Source of the DNA: Exiguobacterium sp. KRL4
GTDB taxonomy: Bacteria > Bacillota > Bacilli > Exiguobacteriales > Exiguobacteriaceae
Reading direction: 5' to 3'
NCBI RefSeq assembly: GCF_001870785.1
Contig: NZ_MOLV01000001.1
Coordinates: forward strand, 206,916 to 270,915
Length of the DNA: 64,000 nucleotides
The notes below the pieces were generated by a model, which did not search any database, was not told the DNA's origin, and was given only the letters and a program-made list of their open reading frames with translations. A program made the translations under genes and the position numbers. Each line of letters starts with the position of its first letter. The first letter of the stretch is position 1. Positions 9,162-18,986 of this stretch are shown here, piece by piece.

Positions 9162-9196
9162 GACGGGAGCTGATGGATTTAACTCCCGTCTTTTTG
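9162..9196 (+). terminator. Terminator of accBC
   Basis: GACGGGAG pairs with CTCCCGTC and is followed by five T. Confidence 0.9.
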
Positions 9197-9274
9197 GCGT
9201 TCTCTATGTTTTTTGAAAAAGGAATGTGCTAAACTAATTGATTGAGAACGATAAAAAAAGGAGCACGTAAAATC

Positions 9275-9691
9275 ATGATGAAACGACATATGGCACGCGA
9301 ACTCGCAGTACAGTCTTTGTTCCAGATGGAACTCTCGGATCTATCTGCACAAGAAGCCATTTCATTCGCAGTAGAAGGTAAAGAATATGATACGTTTGTA
9401 GAACAATTAGTAGTCGGCGTCGAAGCCAACAAACCAGAAATCGATCAAAAATTACGCGCGGCACTTGTGAACTGGTCATTCGAACGTCTCGGGAACATCG
9501 AGCGGACGATTCTCCGTCTTGCTGTCTATGAGTTGTTATTTGAACCAAAGATTCCTGTTCGAGTGACGATCAATGAAGCGATTGAATTGACGAAGGCGTT
9601 TGCCGATGAAGAAGCAACTAAAATCGTCAATGGTGTGTTAGGGAAAGTCGCACAAGAAGTCGACAAAGAGGGTTCGAAAGAGAACTCGTAA
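9275..9691 (+). CDS. nusB: Transcription antitermination factor NusB
   Basis: An all-helical RNA-binding protein that, with NusE (S10), holds boxA of rRNA leaders. The start is ATG 9275 (MMKRHMARELAVQSLF), with AAAGGAG 11 bases before it; the longer frame from TTG 9242 runs through the ribosome site. 138 residues, family length about 130-140. The C-terminal RTILRLAVYELLF and PVRVTINEAIELTKAFADEEATKIVNG segments are characteristic. It leads a run of same-strand genes reaching ispA. Confidence 0.96.
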   Translation: MMKRHMARELAVQSLFQMELSDLSAQEAISFAVEGKEYDTFVEQLVVGVEANKPEIDQKLRAALVNWSFERLGNIERTILRLAVYELLFEPKIPVRVTINEAIELTKAFADEEATKIVNGVLGKVAQEVDKEGSKENS

Positions 9692-9759
9692 GTCACTAAA
9701 AAGAGAAAGTAAGTCAGGCACAGAGTGAAGTGAATATTTTTGGGGGAGTGGACAAAATC

Positions 9760-10593
9760 ATGGCAGTCGTAATCGATGGGAAACAAGTCGCACAATCGTA
9801 TCGTTTGAAACTGAAAGAAGAAGTCGCACGTCTAAAAGAACAACGTATTCAACCGAAACTAACCGTTATCTTGATCGGGGAAGATCCAGCAAGTCAATCT
9901 TATGTGCGCGGTAAAGAAAAAGCGGCGCAAGAGATTGGAATGGATTCCGACCTGATCCGTCTACCGGACGAGACGACGGAATCGGAATTACTTCACTTGA
10001 TCGAACGATTGAATGTTGATGCGAGTGTCCATGGGATTCTAGTACAATTGCCTCTGCCTGCACATATTGATGAAAGTAAGGTCATCTTCGCGATCGCTCC
10101 AGAAAAAGACGTCGACGGTTTCCATCCCGTTTCTGTTGGGAAGATGATGATTGGTGAACCGACCTTCTTGCCGTGTACACCAAACGGAATTCTTCATCTC
10201 GTCAAAGAAATGAATGTCCCGATTGCGGGGCGTCATGTCGTCGTCGTCGGTCGAAGTCAAATCGTCGGGAAGCCGGTTGGGATGTTGTTTTTGAATGAAT
10301 CTGCGACCGTGACCTATTGCCATTCGAAAACAGCTGATTTAGCAGCGATGACACGTCAAGCTGACATTCTGATTGTCGCCGTCGGTGTTCCGAAACTGAT
10401 TACCGCCGACATGATTAAACCAGGCGCAGTCGTCATCGATGTCGGTGTCAACCGGGTGGATGGGAAATTGGTCGGAGATGTCGAATTCGAGACCGTCAAG
10501 GAGGTAGCATCGATGATTACGCCTGTACCAGGTGGTGTCGGACCGATGACGATCACGATGTTGCTCCATAATACGATTGAGGCGGCCAAATGA
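9760..10593 (+). CDS. folD: Bifunctional methylenetetrahydrofolate dehydrogenase/cyclohydrolase
   Basis: Interconverts 5,10-methylene- and 10-formyl-tetrahydrofolate with NADP. The 277-residue protein has the catalytic Y48xxxK52 pair in SYVRGK, the QLPLPAHID segment, the NADP-binding VVVGRSQIVGKPVG and the signature PVPGGVGPMT near the C-terminus. The start is ATG 9760, with GGGGGAG 11 bases upstream, the same long spacing as nusB. Its stop overlaps the start of xseA by four bases (ATGA), indicating translational coupling. Confidence 0.97.
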   Translation: MAVVIDGKQVAQSYRLKLKEEVARLKEQRIQPKLTVILIGEDPASQSYVRGKEKAAQEIGMDSDLIRLPDETTESELLHLIERLNVDASVHGILVQLPLPAHIDESKVIFAIAPEKDVDGFHPVSVGKMMIGEPTFLPCTPNGILHLVKEMNVPIAGRHVVVVGRSQIVGKPVGMLFLNESATVTYCHSKTADLAAMTRQADILIVAVGVPKLITADMIKPGAVVIDVGVNRVDGKLVGDVEFETVKEVASMITPVPGGVGPMTITMLLHNTIEAAK

Positions 10594-11933
10594 CGAACCC
10601 CCTTCAGGTTTCCGAGCTTGTCAGTTATGTGAAACGTGAACTCGAAAGTGATTCGTTGCTGCAACAAGTCCAGGTGGTGGGAGAAGTGTCGAACTTTAAA
10701 CGGCACTCTTCCGGTCACCTTTATTTTACGTTGAAAGATGAACAGTCGCGGATGAAGGCAGTCATGTTTGCACGCGACGCGAGTCGTGTCAAAACAGATA
10801 TCCGAGACGGAGCCCGTGTCGTCATTACGGCGAGACTTTCGGTGTATCTGGCATCAGGCGAAATGCAACTGTATGTCGAACGGATGATGGAAGACGGTGT
10901 AGGTGCGCTCTACGAAGCATATGTCCGATTAAAAGAGGATGTCGAAGCCCGGGGATGGTTTGATGCGGAACATAAACAATCGATTCCCGCATTTCCGCAA
11001 AAAATCGGAATCGTGACGTCACCAAAAGGCGCCGCTTTACATGATATCGCGACGACTTTACGCCGCCGTTATCCGCAAGCCGCCATCGTCTTTGCCCCTG
11101 TCCTCGTCCAAGGAAAAGAAGCGGTTCCCCAACTTGTCCGGGCCATTGAAGCGATGAACGAACATCAGGCATGTGATGTCATGATCATCGGTCGGGGTGG
11201 CGGATCGATCGAGGAACTGTGGGCCTTTAATGAGATGGCCGTTGTGACAGCGATTTATGAATCCGTGATTCCGGTTGTTTCCGCCGTTGGTCACGAAACG
11301 GACTTTACGATTGCCGATTTCGTCGCAGATGTCCGGGCAGCGACACCAACGGCCGCAGCAGAATTGGTGTCGCCGGAAGCCGCGGAAATCGAAAAACGTG
11401 TGGTCGAGTTGAAGCGTCGTCTGACCCGCAACTACGATCAATACATCAAAGAACGTAAAGACCAAGTGACGCGCCTCGCTGGGAGCTATGGTTTAAAATC
11501 ACCACGGGTCCTGTTAGGGTTAAAACAAGAACGGTTAGACCGGGCGGAGATGGGACTCAGTCGAATCAGCAGGCAGATGATGCAAGCGAAACAGCAGGCA
11601 TTAGGAGATATCTCGAACCGGATGAAGCGGATTCCATTACGAGAACGGCTGGCGGATCAAACGCGTGAACTGATTCGGGCCCGTAAACAGTTGGAACAGA
11701 TCCATTACGTCATGCGTTCGAAACAGGAACGACTTCATCAAATGATCGCCCGTCTCGATTCGGTCAGTCCAACACAAGTGCTCCTGCGCGGGTATACGTA
11801 TGTCGAACAGGACGGACAACTGATCCGTTCAGTCCACCAATTGTCAGATCAGACCTTCCGGGTTCAGTTTCATGACGGAAGTATCCTAGCGAAACGAGAG
11901 GATGAAGAAGATGGAAACGGAACAATCATTTGA
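10590..11933 (+). CDS. xseA: Exodeoxyribonuclease VII large subunit
   Basis: Catalytic subunit of exonuclease VII, which degrades single-stranded DNA from both ends. 447 residues: an OB-fold domain (about 1-110, with VVGEVSNFKRHSSGHLYFTLKD), the nuclease domain with GIVTSPKGAALHDI and IIGRGGGSIEELWAFN, and a long coiled-coil region (about 265-390) that binds XseB. It overlaps folD by four bases and xseB by 23 bases, so the three are a tightly coupled operon. Confidence 0.97.
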   Translation: MTNPLQVSELVSYVKRELESDSLLQQVQVVGEVSNFKRHSSGHLYFTLKDEQSRMKAVMFARDASRVKTDIRDGARVVITARLSVYLASGEMQLYVERMMEDGVGALYEAYVRLKEDVEARGWFDAEHKQSIPAFPQKIGIVTSPKGAALHDIATTLRRRYPQAAIVFAPVLVQGKEAVPQLVRAIEAMNEHQACDVMIIGRGGGSIEELWAFNEMAVVTAIYESVIPVVSAVGHETDFTIADFVADVRAATPTAAAELVSPEAAEIEKRVVELKRRLTRNYDQYIKERKDQVTRLAGSYGLKSPRVLLGLKQERLDRAEMGLSRISRQMMQAKQQALGDISNRMKRIPLRERLADQTRELIRARKQLEQIHYVMRSKQERLHQMIARLDSVSPTQVLLRGYTYVEQDGQLIRSVHQLSDQTFRVQFHDGSILAKREDEEDGNGTII

Positions 11934-12132
11934 AGCTGCGCTGGAACGGCTAGAAGAAATCGTCGAATTGCTTGAAGAAGGGGAAGCGCCACTTGAGCAA
12001 GCGATGATTTTGTACGAAGAAGGTGTCAAACTGACGGCGCTCTGCCAGAGCAAGTTGTCGACGGCGGAACAAAGACTGGATCAAATCTTGGAGCAAGATG
12101 GTACGTTACGAGAAAAAGGGGGATCACAATGA
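11911..12132 (+). CDS. xseB: Exodeoxyribonuclease VII small subunit
   Basis: A 73-residue helical hairpin protein that decorates the XseA coiled coil and regulates exonuclease VII. The core SFEAALERLEEIVELLEEGEAPLEQAM and a second helix TALCQSKLSTAEQRLDQIL are clear. I start at the ATG at 11911 because GAGAGG lies nine bases upstream; the in-frame ATG at 11902 abuts that ribosome site. The stop overlaps the ispA start (ATGA). Confidence 0.93.
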   Translation: METEQSFEAALERLEEIVELLEEGEAPLEQAMILYEEGVKLTALCQSKLSTAEQRLDQILEQDGTLREKGGSQ

Positions 12133-12998
12133 TTGTTTTGACAGAGTGGAAAACGCAAGTTGAACAGGCACTCGAAACGTTCATGAATCGATTGGATGCA
12201 CCAGACCGTCTGCGGTCAGCGATGCGTTATTCGCTTGATGCCGGTGGAAAACGTGTCCGCCCTGCCTTGATTTATGCCGTCCTTGATGCGTATGGGATCG
12301 ACCGGAAGATGGGAGATGCGACGGCAGCGGCACTTGAGATGATTCATACATATTCGCTGATTCACGACGATCTACCGGCGATGGATGATGATGACATGCG
12401 ACGTGGACGACCAACCAACCATATTCAATTCGACGAAGCGACGGCTATCCTTGCGGGTGACGCCTTGCTGACCAATGCCTTTACCTGTTTACTGGAGACA
12501 ACAGCGACAGCTGACATCAAGGTGAAGTTGATCGAGCGGCTCGCGACGGCGGCCGGGGCGGCCGGGATGGTCGGCGGTCAACTCGACGATATGCTCGGAG
12601 AACGTGGTGGCATCAGTGATGCGCAGGAACTTGAATCGATTCACCGACGGAAAACAGGTGCCTTGTTGATCTTTGCGGTCGAAGCGGGCGGTATTTTGGC
12701 GCAAGTCACGGATACAGACATTGATCATTTGAAACGATACGGACGTCATCTCGGGATTGCATTCCAAATCCAAGACGATATTTTGGATGTGACGGGGGAT
12801 GCCGAAAAAATTGGTAAACCGGTCGGTAGTGATGAAGGAAACGATAAAGCGACCTATCCGAAACTACTAGGTCTTGACGGAGCGAAACGTGCACTTGCAG
12901 CACAAGTGACCGCGGCGAATGAAGCAATCGAAGCTCTATCGGTCGAAGCGGCTCCGCTCAAGGAACTACTTGATTTTGTCGTCAAGCGAGACCATTAA
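12129..12998 (+). CDS. ispA: Polyprenyl synthetase (geranyl/farnesyl diphosphate synthase)
   Basis: Condenses IPP with DMAPP to make GPP and FPP for quinones and undecaprenyl carriers. The 289-residue helical protein has the first aspartate-rich motif in IHDDLPAMDDDDMRRG (79-93) and the second in FQIQDDILDVTGD. ATG 12129 overlaps the xseB stop. The gene is followed by a terminator and then dxs, so FPP synthesis and the first committed step of the MEP pathway are adjacent but separately terminated. Confidence 0.96.
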   Translation: MIVLTEWKTQVEQALETFMNRLDAPDRLRSAMRYSLDAGGKRVRPALIYAVLDAYGIDRKMGDATAAALEMIHTYSLIHDDLPAMDDDDMRRGRPTNHIQFDEATAILAGDALLTNAFTCLLETTATADIKVKLIERLATAAGAAGMVGGQLDDMLGERGGISDAQELESIHRRKTGALLIFAVEAGGILAQVTDTDIDHLKRYGRHLGIAFQIQDDILDVTGDAEKIGKPVGSDEGNDKATYPKLLGLDGAKRALAAQVTAANEAIEALSVEAAPLKELLDFVVKRDH

Positions 12999-13002
12999 CA
13001 GG

Positions 13003-13029
13003 GACGGCGTAGCACGCCGTCTTTTTTTT
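13003..13029 (+). terminator. Terminator after ispA
   Basis: GACGGCGT, loop AGC, ACGCCGTC and eight T. Confidence 0.95.
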
Positions 13030-13119
13030 ATGCGCCCGGAATGTGGCGTTCGAAAGATTGTTCTAGTACAATGTAGGGTACAAACCATATAAGAATGTAA
13101 GGGAAAGAGGCGGTAAGGT

Positions 13120-15006
13120 ATGAAGTTGACAGAGATACAGGATCCGTCATTTTTAAAGCGTATGTCAATCTCGGAATTAGAAGTATTCGCAGGCGACATC
13201 CGACGCTTTTTGATTGAAGAATTAGCGACGACTGGTGGGCACTTGGCACCGAACCTGGGTGTCGTCGAGCTGACGTTAGCGCTTCACCGGGAATTTGATA
13301 GCCCGAACGATAAATTTGTTTGGGACGTCGGACACCAAGCGTACGTGCATAAAATCTTGACAGGACGTGCTGGGCAGTTTGATACGTTGCGTCAACATAA
13401 AGGGTTATGTGGATTCCCAAAACGGAATGAAAGTATTCATGACGTCTGGGAAACGGGGCATAGCTCGACGTCGCTGTCAGCAGCGATGGGGATTGCCGTA
13501 TCAAATGAGTTAAAAGGAAACGATGACCGGGCGATTGCGATCATCGGTGACGGGGCATTAACAGGCGGAATGGCGCTTGAGGCACTGAACCATATCGGAG
13601 CGGAACAACAAAATGTCATCGTCATCCTCAATGATAATGAAATGTCGATCGCACCGAACGTCGGGGCGATGCACCAGATGTTAGGGCGCATCCGTTCGTC
13701 ACGTAAAGTTCGTTATGCCCAAGATGAGCTCGAGACGTTGATCAAGAAAATCCCGCTGATTGGTGGAAAACTTGAAAAAGGCGGCGAGAAGCTAAAAGAA
13801 GCTGTCAAAGGCGCGCTTGTCCCCGGAATGTTTTTTGAAGAACTTGGATTCAACTATTACGGACCGGTCGATGGTCATGACTTAACGGATTTAATCGAAC
13901 AGTTGAATTACGTGAAAAAAGAAGAAGGACCTGTCCTGCTTCATGTCATCACGAAAAAAGGTAAAGGGTATCGTCCGGCTGAGTATGATGGAATCGGTAC
14001 ATGGCATGGTCTTGGACCGTATAAGATCGAGTCAGGCGAAGTCATCAAAGGGAAATCAAAAGCACCAAGCTATTCGTTTACAGTAGCGGATACGTTAACG
14101 AAGATAGCCCGTGATGATGAGAAGTTGACGTTGATCACACCAGCCATGAGCGTCGGGTCGAAACTGGATTGTTTTGAAAAAGAATTCCCGAACCGGATGT
14201 TTGATGTCGGAATCGCCGAACAGCATGCCGTGACCTTTGCTGCTGGTCAAGCGACGCAAGGAATGAAACCGGTCGTCTCGATTTATTCGACCTTCTTCCA
14301 ACGGGCATACGATCAACTTGTACACGATGTCGCCCGACAAAACTTAGACGTGACGTTTACGATCGATCGTTCTGGTCTTGTCGGAGCAGATGGAGAAACA
14401 CACCAAGGCGTCTTTGATATCGCCTTTATGCGTCATGTGCCGAACATCCGAATCGTCATGGCAAAAGATGAAAATGAGTTGCAGCATCTTCTTTATTCAG
14501 CCGTCAAACATGAAGGTCCGATTGCCGTTCGGTTCCCACGTGGGGAAGGGATCGGTGTTCAGATGGATGAGACGTTGCATGAGATTTCCCTTGATACATG
14601 GGAAGTGGAACGGGAAGGAACGGACGTCGCCATCATGGCGTTTGGTCCTCAAGTGCAGGATGCCTTGAAAATCGCTGAGTTGCTTGACGGTGACTTGTCG
14701 GTCCGTGTTATTAATGCGCGGACAATTAAACCGTTGGATGGAAAAATGTTGAATGCGTTGTACGCAGAAGGCATTCCACTCGTGACGATGGAAGAAGCCG
14801 TCTTAAAAGGTGGTTTCGGTTCAGCCGTTCTCGAACATGCGAATGAGCAGGAAGCCTTCCCACGTGTGAAACGATTTGGTATTCCGGATTGGTATATTGA
14901 ACACGGTGGTGTCAATGAATTGTTGGAAGAAATTGGATTATTACCTGGACAAATTGCTGAAGAAGTACGGGCATTTGTCAATCAAGGAAAGAAACAGAGT
15001 GTGTAA
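13120..15006 (+). CDS. dxs: 1-deoxy-D-xylulose-5-phosphate synthase
   Basis: The thiamine-diphosphate enzyme that joins pyruvate and glyceraldehyde 3-phosphate to start the MEP isoprenoid pathway. 628 residues with the ThDP-binding [18 protein letters not shown] and its closing ILNDNEMSI, the central domain [13 protein letters not shown] with the catalytic glutamate, and a C-terminal transketolase domain. AAAGAGGCGGTAAGGT precedes the ATG. Only six bases separate its stop from yqxC, so the two are co-transcribed. It needs ThDP, which the tenA salvage gene elsewhere in the window can help supply. Confidence 0.97.
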   Translation: MKLTEIQDPSFLKRMSISELEVFAGDIRRFLIEELATTGGHLAPNLGVVELTLALHREFDSPNDKFVWDVGHQAYVHKILTGRAGQFDTLRQHKGLCGFPKRNESIHDVWETGHSSTSLSAAMGIAVSNELKGNDDRAIAIIGDGALTGGMALEALNHIGAEQQNVIVILNDNEMSIAPNVGAMHQMLGRIRSSRKVRYAQDELETLIKKIPLIGGKLEKGGEKLKEAVKGALVPGMFFEELGFNYYGPVDGHDLTDLIEQLNYVKKEEGPVLLHVITKKGKGYRPAEYDGIGTWHGLGPYKIESGEVIKGKSKAPSYSFTVADTLTKIARDDEKLTLITPAMSVGSKLDCFEKEFPNRMFDVGIAEQHAVTFAAGQATQGMKPVVSIYSTFFQRAYDQLVHDVARQNLDVTFTIDRSGLVGADGETHQGVFDIAFMRHVPNIRIVMAKDENELQHLLYSAVKHEGPIAVRFPRGEGIGVQMDETLHEISLDTWEVEREGTDVAIMAFGPQVQDALKIAELLDGDLSVRVINARTIKPLDGKMLNALYAEGIPLVTMEEAVLKGGFGSAVLEHANEQEAFPRVKRFGIPDWYIEHGGVNELLEEIGLLPGQIAEEVRAFVNQGKKQSV

Positions 15007-15012
15007 CGATTC

Positions 15013-15819
15013 ATGGAAACTGTAAAAAAAATCCGCCTCGACGTCTTACTCGTCGAGCGGGGTCTATGTGAAACACGTGAAAAAGCAAAACGGACGATTA
15101 TGGCGGGGCTTGTCTTTAGTGGCACAGAACGTTTGGAGAAGGCCGGTGAAAAGGTCAAATCGGATATTGATTTGACCGTCAAAGGTCAAGTCATGCCCTA
15201 TGTCGGGCGTGGTGGGTTCAAGATGGAGAAGGCACTTGCTATGTTCGATATCGATGTGTCGGCAAGGATTGGTCTTGATATCGGCTCTTCAACAGGCGGT
15301 TTCACGGATTGTGCCTTACAAAACGGAGCTGCCCATATGTATGCGCTTGATGTCGGGTCAAATCAACTGGACTGGAAATTACGTTCGGACGATCGTGTGA
15401 CGGCAATGGAGAAAACAAATTTCCGCCATGCGACGCCAGACATGTTTTCAATTCAGCCAAGCTTTGCGACCATTGATGTATCGTTCATTTCCTTGCGATT
15501 GATTCTTCCGCCCTTAAAAGCCATTCTAGCTCAGGGTGGGGATGTCATTGCGCTCGTCAAACCACAGTTTGAAGCGGGGCGTGACGATGTTGGTAAAAAG
15601 GGGATCGTTCGGGATGAACGGATTCATGGTCGGGTGCTCAAAGAGATGGTCGATTTCTTTGTTCGGGAAGGTTTTTACGTCAAACAGCTCGATTTTTCAC
15701 CGATTACCGGGGGCGAAGGAAACATTGAGTTTCTTTTGCATGCACAACTCGACACGCCGGGAATGGATACGTCAGTTGATCCAGTCGAAACGGTTCGTTT
15801 GGCACATGCCGCGTTATAA
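15013..15819 (+). CDS. yqxC: TlyA-family rRNA (cytidine-2'-O)-methyltransferase / YqxC
   Basis: 268 residues: an N-terminal S4 RNA-binding domain (about 7-65, RLDVLLVERGLCETREKAKR) and an FtsJ-type SAM methyltransferase domain with GLDIGSSTGGFTDCALQNGA as the SAM-binding motif and the LVKPQFEAGRDDVGKKGIV segment. TlyA homologues methylate 16S/23S rRNA and affect capreomycin sensitivity; activity of the Bacillales version is inferred. The start has little ribosome site (GAAACAGAG), consistent with coupling to dxs six bases upstream. A terminator follows, before argR. Confidence 0.92.
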   Translation: METVKKIRLDVLLVERGLCETREKAKRTIMAGLVFSGTERLEKAGEKVKSDIDLTVKGQVMPYVGRGGFKMEKALAMFDIDVSARIGLDIGSSTGGFTDCALQNGAAHMYALDVGSNQLDWKLRSDDRVTAMEKTNFRHATPDMFSIQPSFATIDVSFISLRLILPPLKAILAQGGDVIALVKPQFEAGRDDVGKKGIVRDERIHGRVLKEMVDFFVREGFYVKQLDFSPITGGEGNIEFLLHAQLDTPGMDTSVDPVETVRLAHAAL

Positions 15820-15832
15820 GTCGAACCCATTC

Positions 15833-15875
15833 AAAGCAGACTTCGTCGTGATGATGAAGTCTGCTTTTGATTTTG
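15833..15875 (+). terminator. Terminator between yqxC and argR
   Basis: AAAGCAGACTTC pairs with GAAGTCTGCTTT (12 bp) and is followed by TTTGATTTT. Confidence 0.85.
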
Positions 15876-15960
15876 GAGCGAATGCATAGGGCAAGCATGG
15901 ACTTTTATCGAATTATTGGATTACAATAGTATCAGTGAAGAAAAACTGTGAGGTGCAAGG

Positions 15961-16410
15961 ATGACAAAGGGGCAACGGTTAATCAAGATTCGGGAAATCA
16001 TTACGCAGTCAGAAATCGAGACACAGGATGAGTTAGTCGAGGAACTTCGAAATGCAGGGTATAAAGTAACGCAGGCGACTGTCTCGCGAGACATCAAGGA
16101 ACTACATCTTGTAAAGGTACCGCTAAACGATGGGCGTTATAAATACAGTCTGCCTGCCGATCAGCGATTTAATCCACTTGGGAAGTTGCGACGGTTACTC
16201 GGTGATAGCTTCATCTCGATTGATTCTGCTCAAAATTTGATTGTCATGCATGTCTTGCCGGGTAACGCGAATGCATTAGGTGTCCTCTTTGATCATTTAA
16301 ATTGGACGGAGCTGCTCGGTACGGTCTGTGGGGATGATACGATACTGATGATTACACGGAATGAAGAGGCAGCAAAAGAAGTGACGGAACGTATCTTAGG
16401 GATGCTTTAA
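15961..16410 (+). CDS. argR: Arginine repressor/activator
   Basis: The hexameric arginine sensor (AhrC in B. subtilis) that represses arginine synthesis and activates catabolism. 149 residues: N-terminal winged helix with [20 protein letters not shown] and a C-terminal arginine-binding, trimerising domain with [25 protein letters not shown] precedes the ATG. The gap to recN is nine bases. The artPQR-type transporter later in the window is a natural target, but I did not find a convincing ARG box there. Confidence 0.96.
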   Translation: MTKGQRLIKIREIITQSEIETQDELVEELRNAGYKVTQATVSRDIKELHLVKVPLNDGRYKYSLPADQRFNPLGKLRRLLGDSFISIDSAQNLIVMHVLPGNANALGVLFDHLNWTELLGTVCGDDTILMITRNEEAAKEVTERILGML

Positions 16411-16419
16411 GGAGTTGAC

Positions 16420-18129
16420 ATGATGTTAGCTGAATTATCGATTAAACAATTTGCGATCATTGACCAGCTACAGATTGATTTTAAAAAAGGGATGACGGTA
16501 TTGACCGGAGAGACGGGCGCCGGGAAATCGATTGTCCTGGATGCGATTGGATTATTGATTGGTGGGCGTGGATCTGCCGAATTTGTCCGTTATGGTGAAG
16601 ACAAAGCTGAGCTTGAAGGACTGTTCATGATCGAAGAGGGGCATATGGCCTATACGTTAGCAGAAGAATACGGTATCGATATGGAAGATGGCATGATCAT
16701 CTTGCGGCGTGATTTGTTTGCTTCTGGAAAAAGTGTTTGTCGGGTGAACCATAAATTAGTCACGTTGACGATCCTACGGGAATTCGGACGTGTCCTTGTC
16801 GACTTACATGGTCAACATGAGCATCAACATTTGATGGAGAGTACGTATCATCAAACGATTTTAGATGACTTTGGGTATGAGACGATTGCTCCGATTCTTG
16901 AGAAATACCAGGCGCGTTTTCAACTGTATGAAGAAAAGCGCAACGCCTTACAAGCACTTGCGCAAAGTGAACAGGCATTGGCACAGCGAATCGATTTACT
17001 ATCCTTTCAAACGGAAGAGATCGACAGTGCTAAACTGCGTAAGGGGGAAGAAGAAGAACTCTTAAGCGAACGAAATCGTTTGGCGAACTTCGAAAAACTC
17101 CATGCGTCTCTGAGCGCTGCTTATGATGCGTTGCACGAGGAACGACGAGGTATCGATTCCGTTAGTGACGCGATGCGTGAGCTTCAGCAAGCGGCAAGCA
17201 TCGATGACGAATTCTCCGGGCAAAGCGATACACTTGCCAATGCGTTTTACGCCCTTGAAGAGGTTGGGTATGCGATTCGTGATCAACTCGAGACGTTAGA
17301 GTTTGACTCGAACCGGTTGGATGAGATCGAACTACGTTTGTCGGTCTTTCAACAACTAAAACGGAAATACGGAGCGACGATTGAAGAAGTCATCGCATAT
17401 GGTGAAAAAATCAGCATCGAGCTAGATACGATGACCAATCGAGACGAGCGAATCGAAAACTTGAAAGTGGAAGTCGAACAGTTAGAATCTGAGTTGTTTG
17501 AAATCGGCAGCGAGTTATCGCAAGTACGACGACAGGCATCACATCTTTTAGGTGAAGCGATTCATCTTGAATTACGTCAGCTCTATATGGAAAAAGCGCG
17601 ATTTGAAATCCGGTTCCTGCAGGACGGAAAAGCACCAGTCCTGCGGAAAAATGGAATTGATTTCGTCGAATTCTATATCATGACCAATGCCGGTGAACCG
17701 TTTAAATCGCTCGGGAAAGTAGCGTCGGGTGGGGAATTGTCTCGGATCATGCTTGGTCTCAAATCGATTTTCTCCCGTTCGGTTGGCGTCGCCTCAATCA
17801 TCTTTGATGAAGTCGATACAGGTGTGTCAGGACGTGTCGCCCAAGCGATGGCGGAGAAAATCTATCGTCTGTCAATTGATAGCCAGGTGTTATGCATCAC
17901 CCACCTGCCTCAAGTCGCTTCAATTGCCGATCAACATCTGTACATTCGAAAAATCGAAGAGACGGATCGGACGACGACACAAGTCAACGTCTTGACGGAC
18001 GCAGAGCGTGGTAATGAACTAGGGCGGATGATTTCCGGGACACACATGACGGATTTGACGTTACGTCACGCAGAAGAATTAATGGAGCAAGCAATGAACA
18101 CGAAGGAATCGCTTAAAAATGGGGTGTAA
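16420..18129 (+). CDS. recN: DNA repair ATPase RecN
   Basis: An SMC-like ATPase that tethers DNA ends during double-strand break repair. 569 residues: Walker A GETGAGKS (30-37), long coiled-coil arms (about 150-370), and the C-terminal head with the signature VASGGELSRIMLGLK and Walker B ASIIFDEVDTGVSG. The first of two ATG codons at 16420 follows AAGGAGTTGAC. In Bacillus, recN is followed by spoIVB and spo0A; here spo0A begins three bases after the recN stop and spoIVB is gone. Confidence 0.97.
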   Translation: MMLAELSIKQFAIIDQLQIDFKKGMTVLTGETGAGKSIVLDAIGLLIGGRGSAEFVRYGEDKAELEGLFMIEEGHMAYTLAEEYGIDMEDGMIILRRDLFASGKSVCRVNHKLVTLTILREFGRVLVDLHGQHEHQHLMESTYHQTILDDFGYETIAPILEKYQARFQLYEEKRNALQALAQSEQALAQRIDLLSFQTEEIDSAKLRKGEEEELLSERNRLANFEKLHASLSAAYDALHEERRGIDSVSDAMRELQQAASIDDEFSGQSDTLANAFYALEEVGYAIRDQLETLEFDSNRLDEIELRLSVFQQLKRKYGATIEEVIAYGEKISIELDTMTNRDERIENLKVEVEQLESELFEIGSELSQVRRQASHLLGEAIHLELRQLYMEKARFEIRFLQDGKAPVLRKNGIDFVEFYIMTNAGEPFKSLGKVASGGELSRIMLGLKSIFSRSVGVASIIFDEVDTGVSGRVAQAMAEKIYRLSIDSQVLCITHLPQVASIADQHLYIRKIEETDRTTTQVNVLTDAERGNELGRMISGTHMTDLTLRHAEELMEQAMNTKESLKNGV

Positions 18130-18132
18130 CGA

Positions 18133-18846
18133 TTGATTAGAGTCGGGATTGCGGATGACAACCAAGAAATGGTCGAATTGATTCGTCAACATCTAGCTGT
18201 TCAAGAAGACATGGAAGTGGTATGTGTCGCATACAATGGGGAGAGTTGTCTTGAAAAATTAGAACAGATAGAGACGGATGTCCTGTTATTAGACATCATC
18301 ATGCCGCATCTAGATGGGCTTGGAGTTCTAGAAGCCTTGGCGAAACATAAAAACAGTCCGGCCGTGATCATGTTGAGTGCATTTGGTAAGGACGAAGTAT
18401 CTCAACAGGCCGTTTCACTTGGGGCCGCGTACTTTTTATTAAAGCCGTTCAGTTTGGATCAACTCGTCAATAAAATTCGTCTAGTCGTACATGGCGTCCA
18501 GACAAACCAGGTTGAGCCGGTTGAAACGAAAGTCGGGACTACTTTACGAGAAATCGGAATTGCCCCGCATATCAAAGGGTTCACCTATCTAAAAGATGCC
18601 GTCCTGATGGTATTGGAACGGGAAGATCTATTGGGATTGATTACAAAGGAATTGTATCCGATGATCGCGAAGAAACATCAAACGACTTCGTCCCGCGTGG
18701 AACGGGCAATGCGCCATGCGATTAAATCAGCTTGGAAAGAGGGCATGAGCGAACATATCTTGTTTACGGGACGGATCGAACAACAGAAAAGTCCTAAAAA
18801 CTCAGAATTCATTTCCTATGTATCGAGTCATATGAATGGATCTTGA
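18133..18846 (+). CDS. spo0A: Spo0A-type response regulator
   Basis: 237 residues (B. subtilis 267): a receiver domain with acidic pocket D8-D9, phosphorylated D54 in LLLDIIMPHLDG, and K104 in LLKPF, a short linker, and the C-terminal Spo0A DNA-binding domain with the recognition region HQTTSSRVERAMRHAIKSAW. The TTG start follows GGGGTG six bases upstream and lies three bases after recN, so it is probably read with argR-recN. In sporulators Spo0A commits cells to sporulation; here the linked sporulation genes are absent, so a role in stationary-phase or biofilm control is more likely. That role is inference. Confidence 0.95.
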   Translation: MIRVGIADDNQEMVELIRQHLAVQEDMEVVCVAYNGESCLEKLEQIETDVLLLDIIMPHLDGLGVLEALAKHKNSPAVIMLSAFGKDEVSQQAVSLGAAYFLLKPFSLDQLVNKIRLVVHGVQTNQVEPVETKVGTTLREIGIAPHIKGFTYLKDAVLMVLEREDLLGLITKELYPMIAKKHQTTSSRVERAMRHAIKSAWKEGMSEHILFTGRIEQQKSPKNSEFISYVSSHMNGS

Positions 18847-18867
18847 GCAAACAGATGAGAATAAAAC

Positions 18868-18919
18868 GAAGTGGCTGGACCTGGATTACTTTATCGGGTC
18901 CAGCTACTTCTATTACATT
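18868..18919 (+). terminator. Probable terminator of argR-recN-spo0A
   Basis: A 14-bp stem (GAAGTGGCTGGACC with GGTCCAGCTACTTC, one G-T pair) follows spo0A. The tail TATTACATT is only moderately T-rich. Confidence 0.65.
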
Positions 18920-18952
18920 AAAAAATAAAAATAAATATTCATTAAATATATG

Positions 18953-18980
18953 TTGCACAAACTAAAATATTTGTTATAAT
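18953..18980 (+). promoter_or_regulatory. Sigma-A promoter of the large noncoding RNA
   Basis: TTGCAC (18953-18958) and a consensus TATAAT (18975-18980) are 16 bases apart in an A/T-rich stretch. The expected start is near 18987, with no reading frame downstream. Confidence 0.85.
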
Positions 18981-18986
18981 AAAGGT

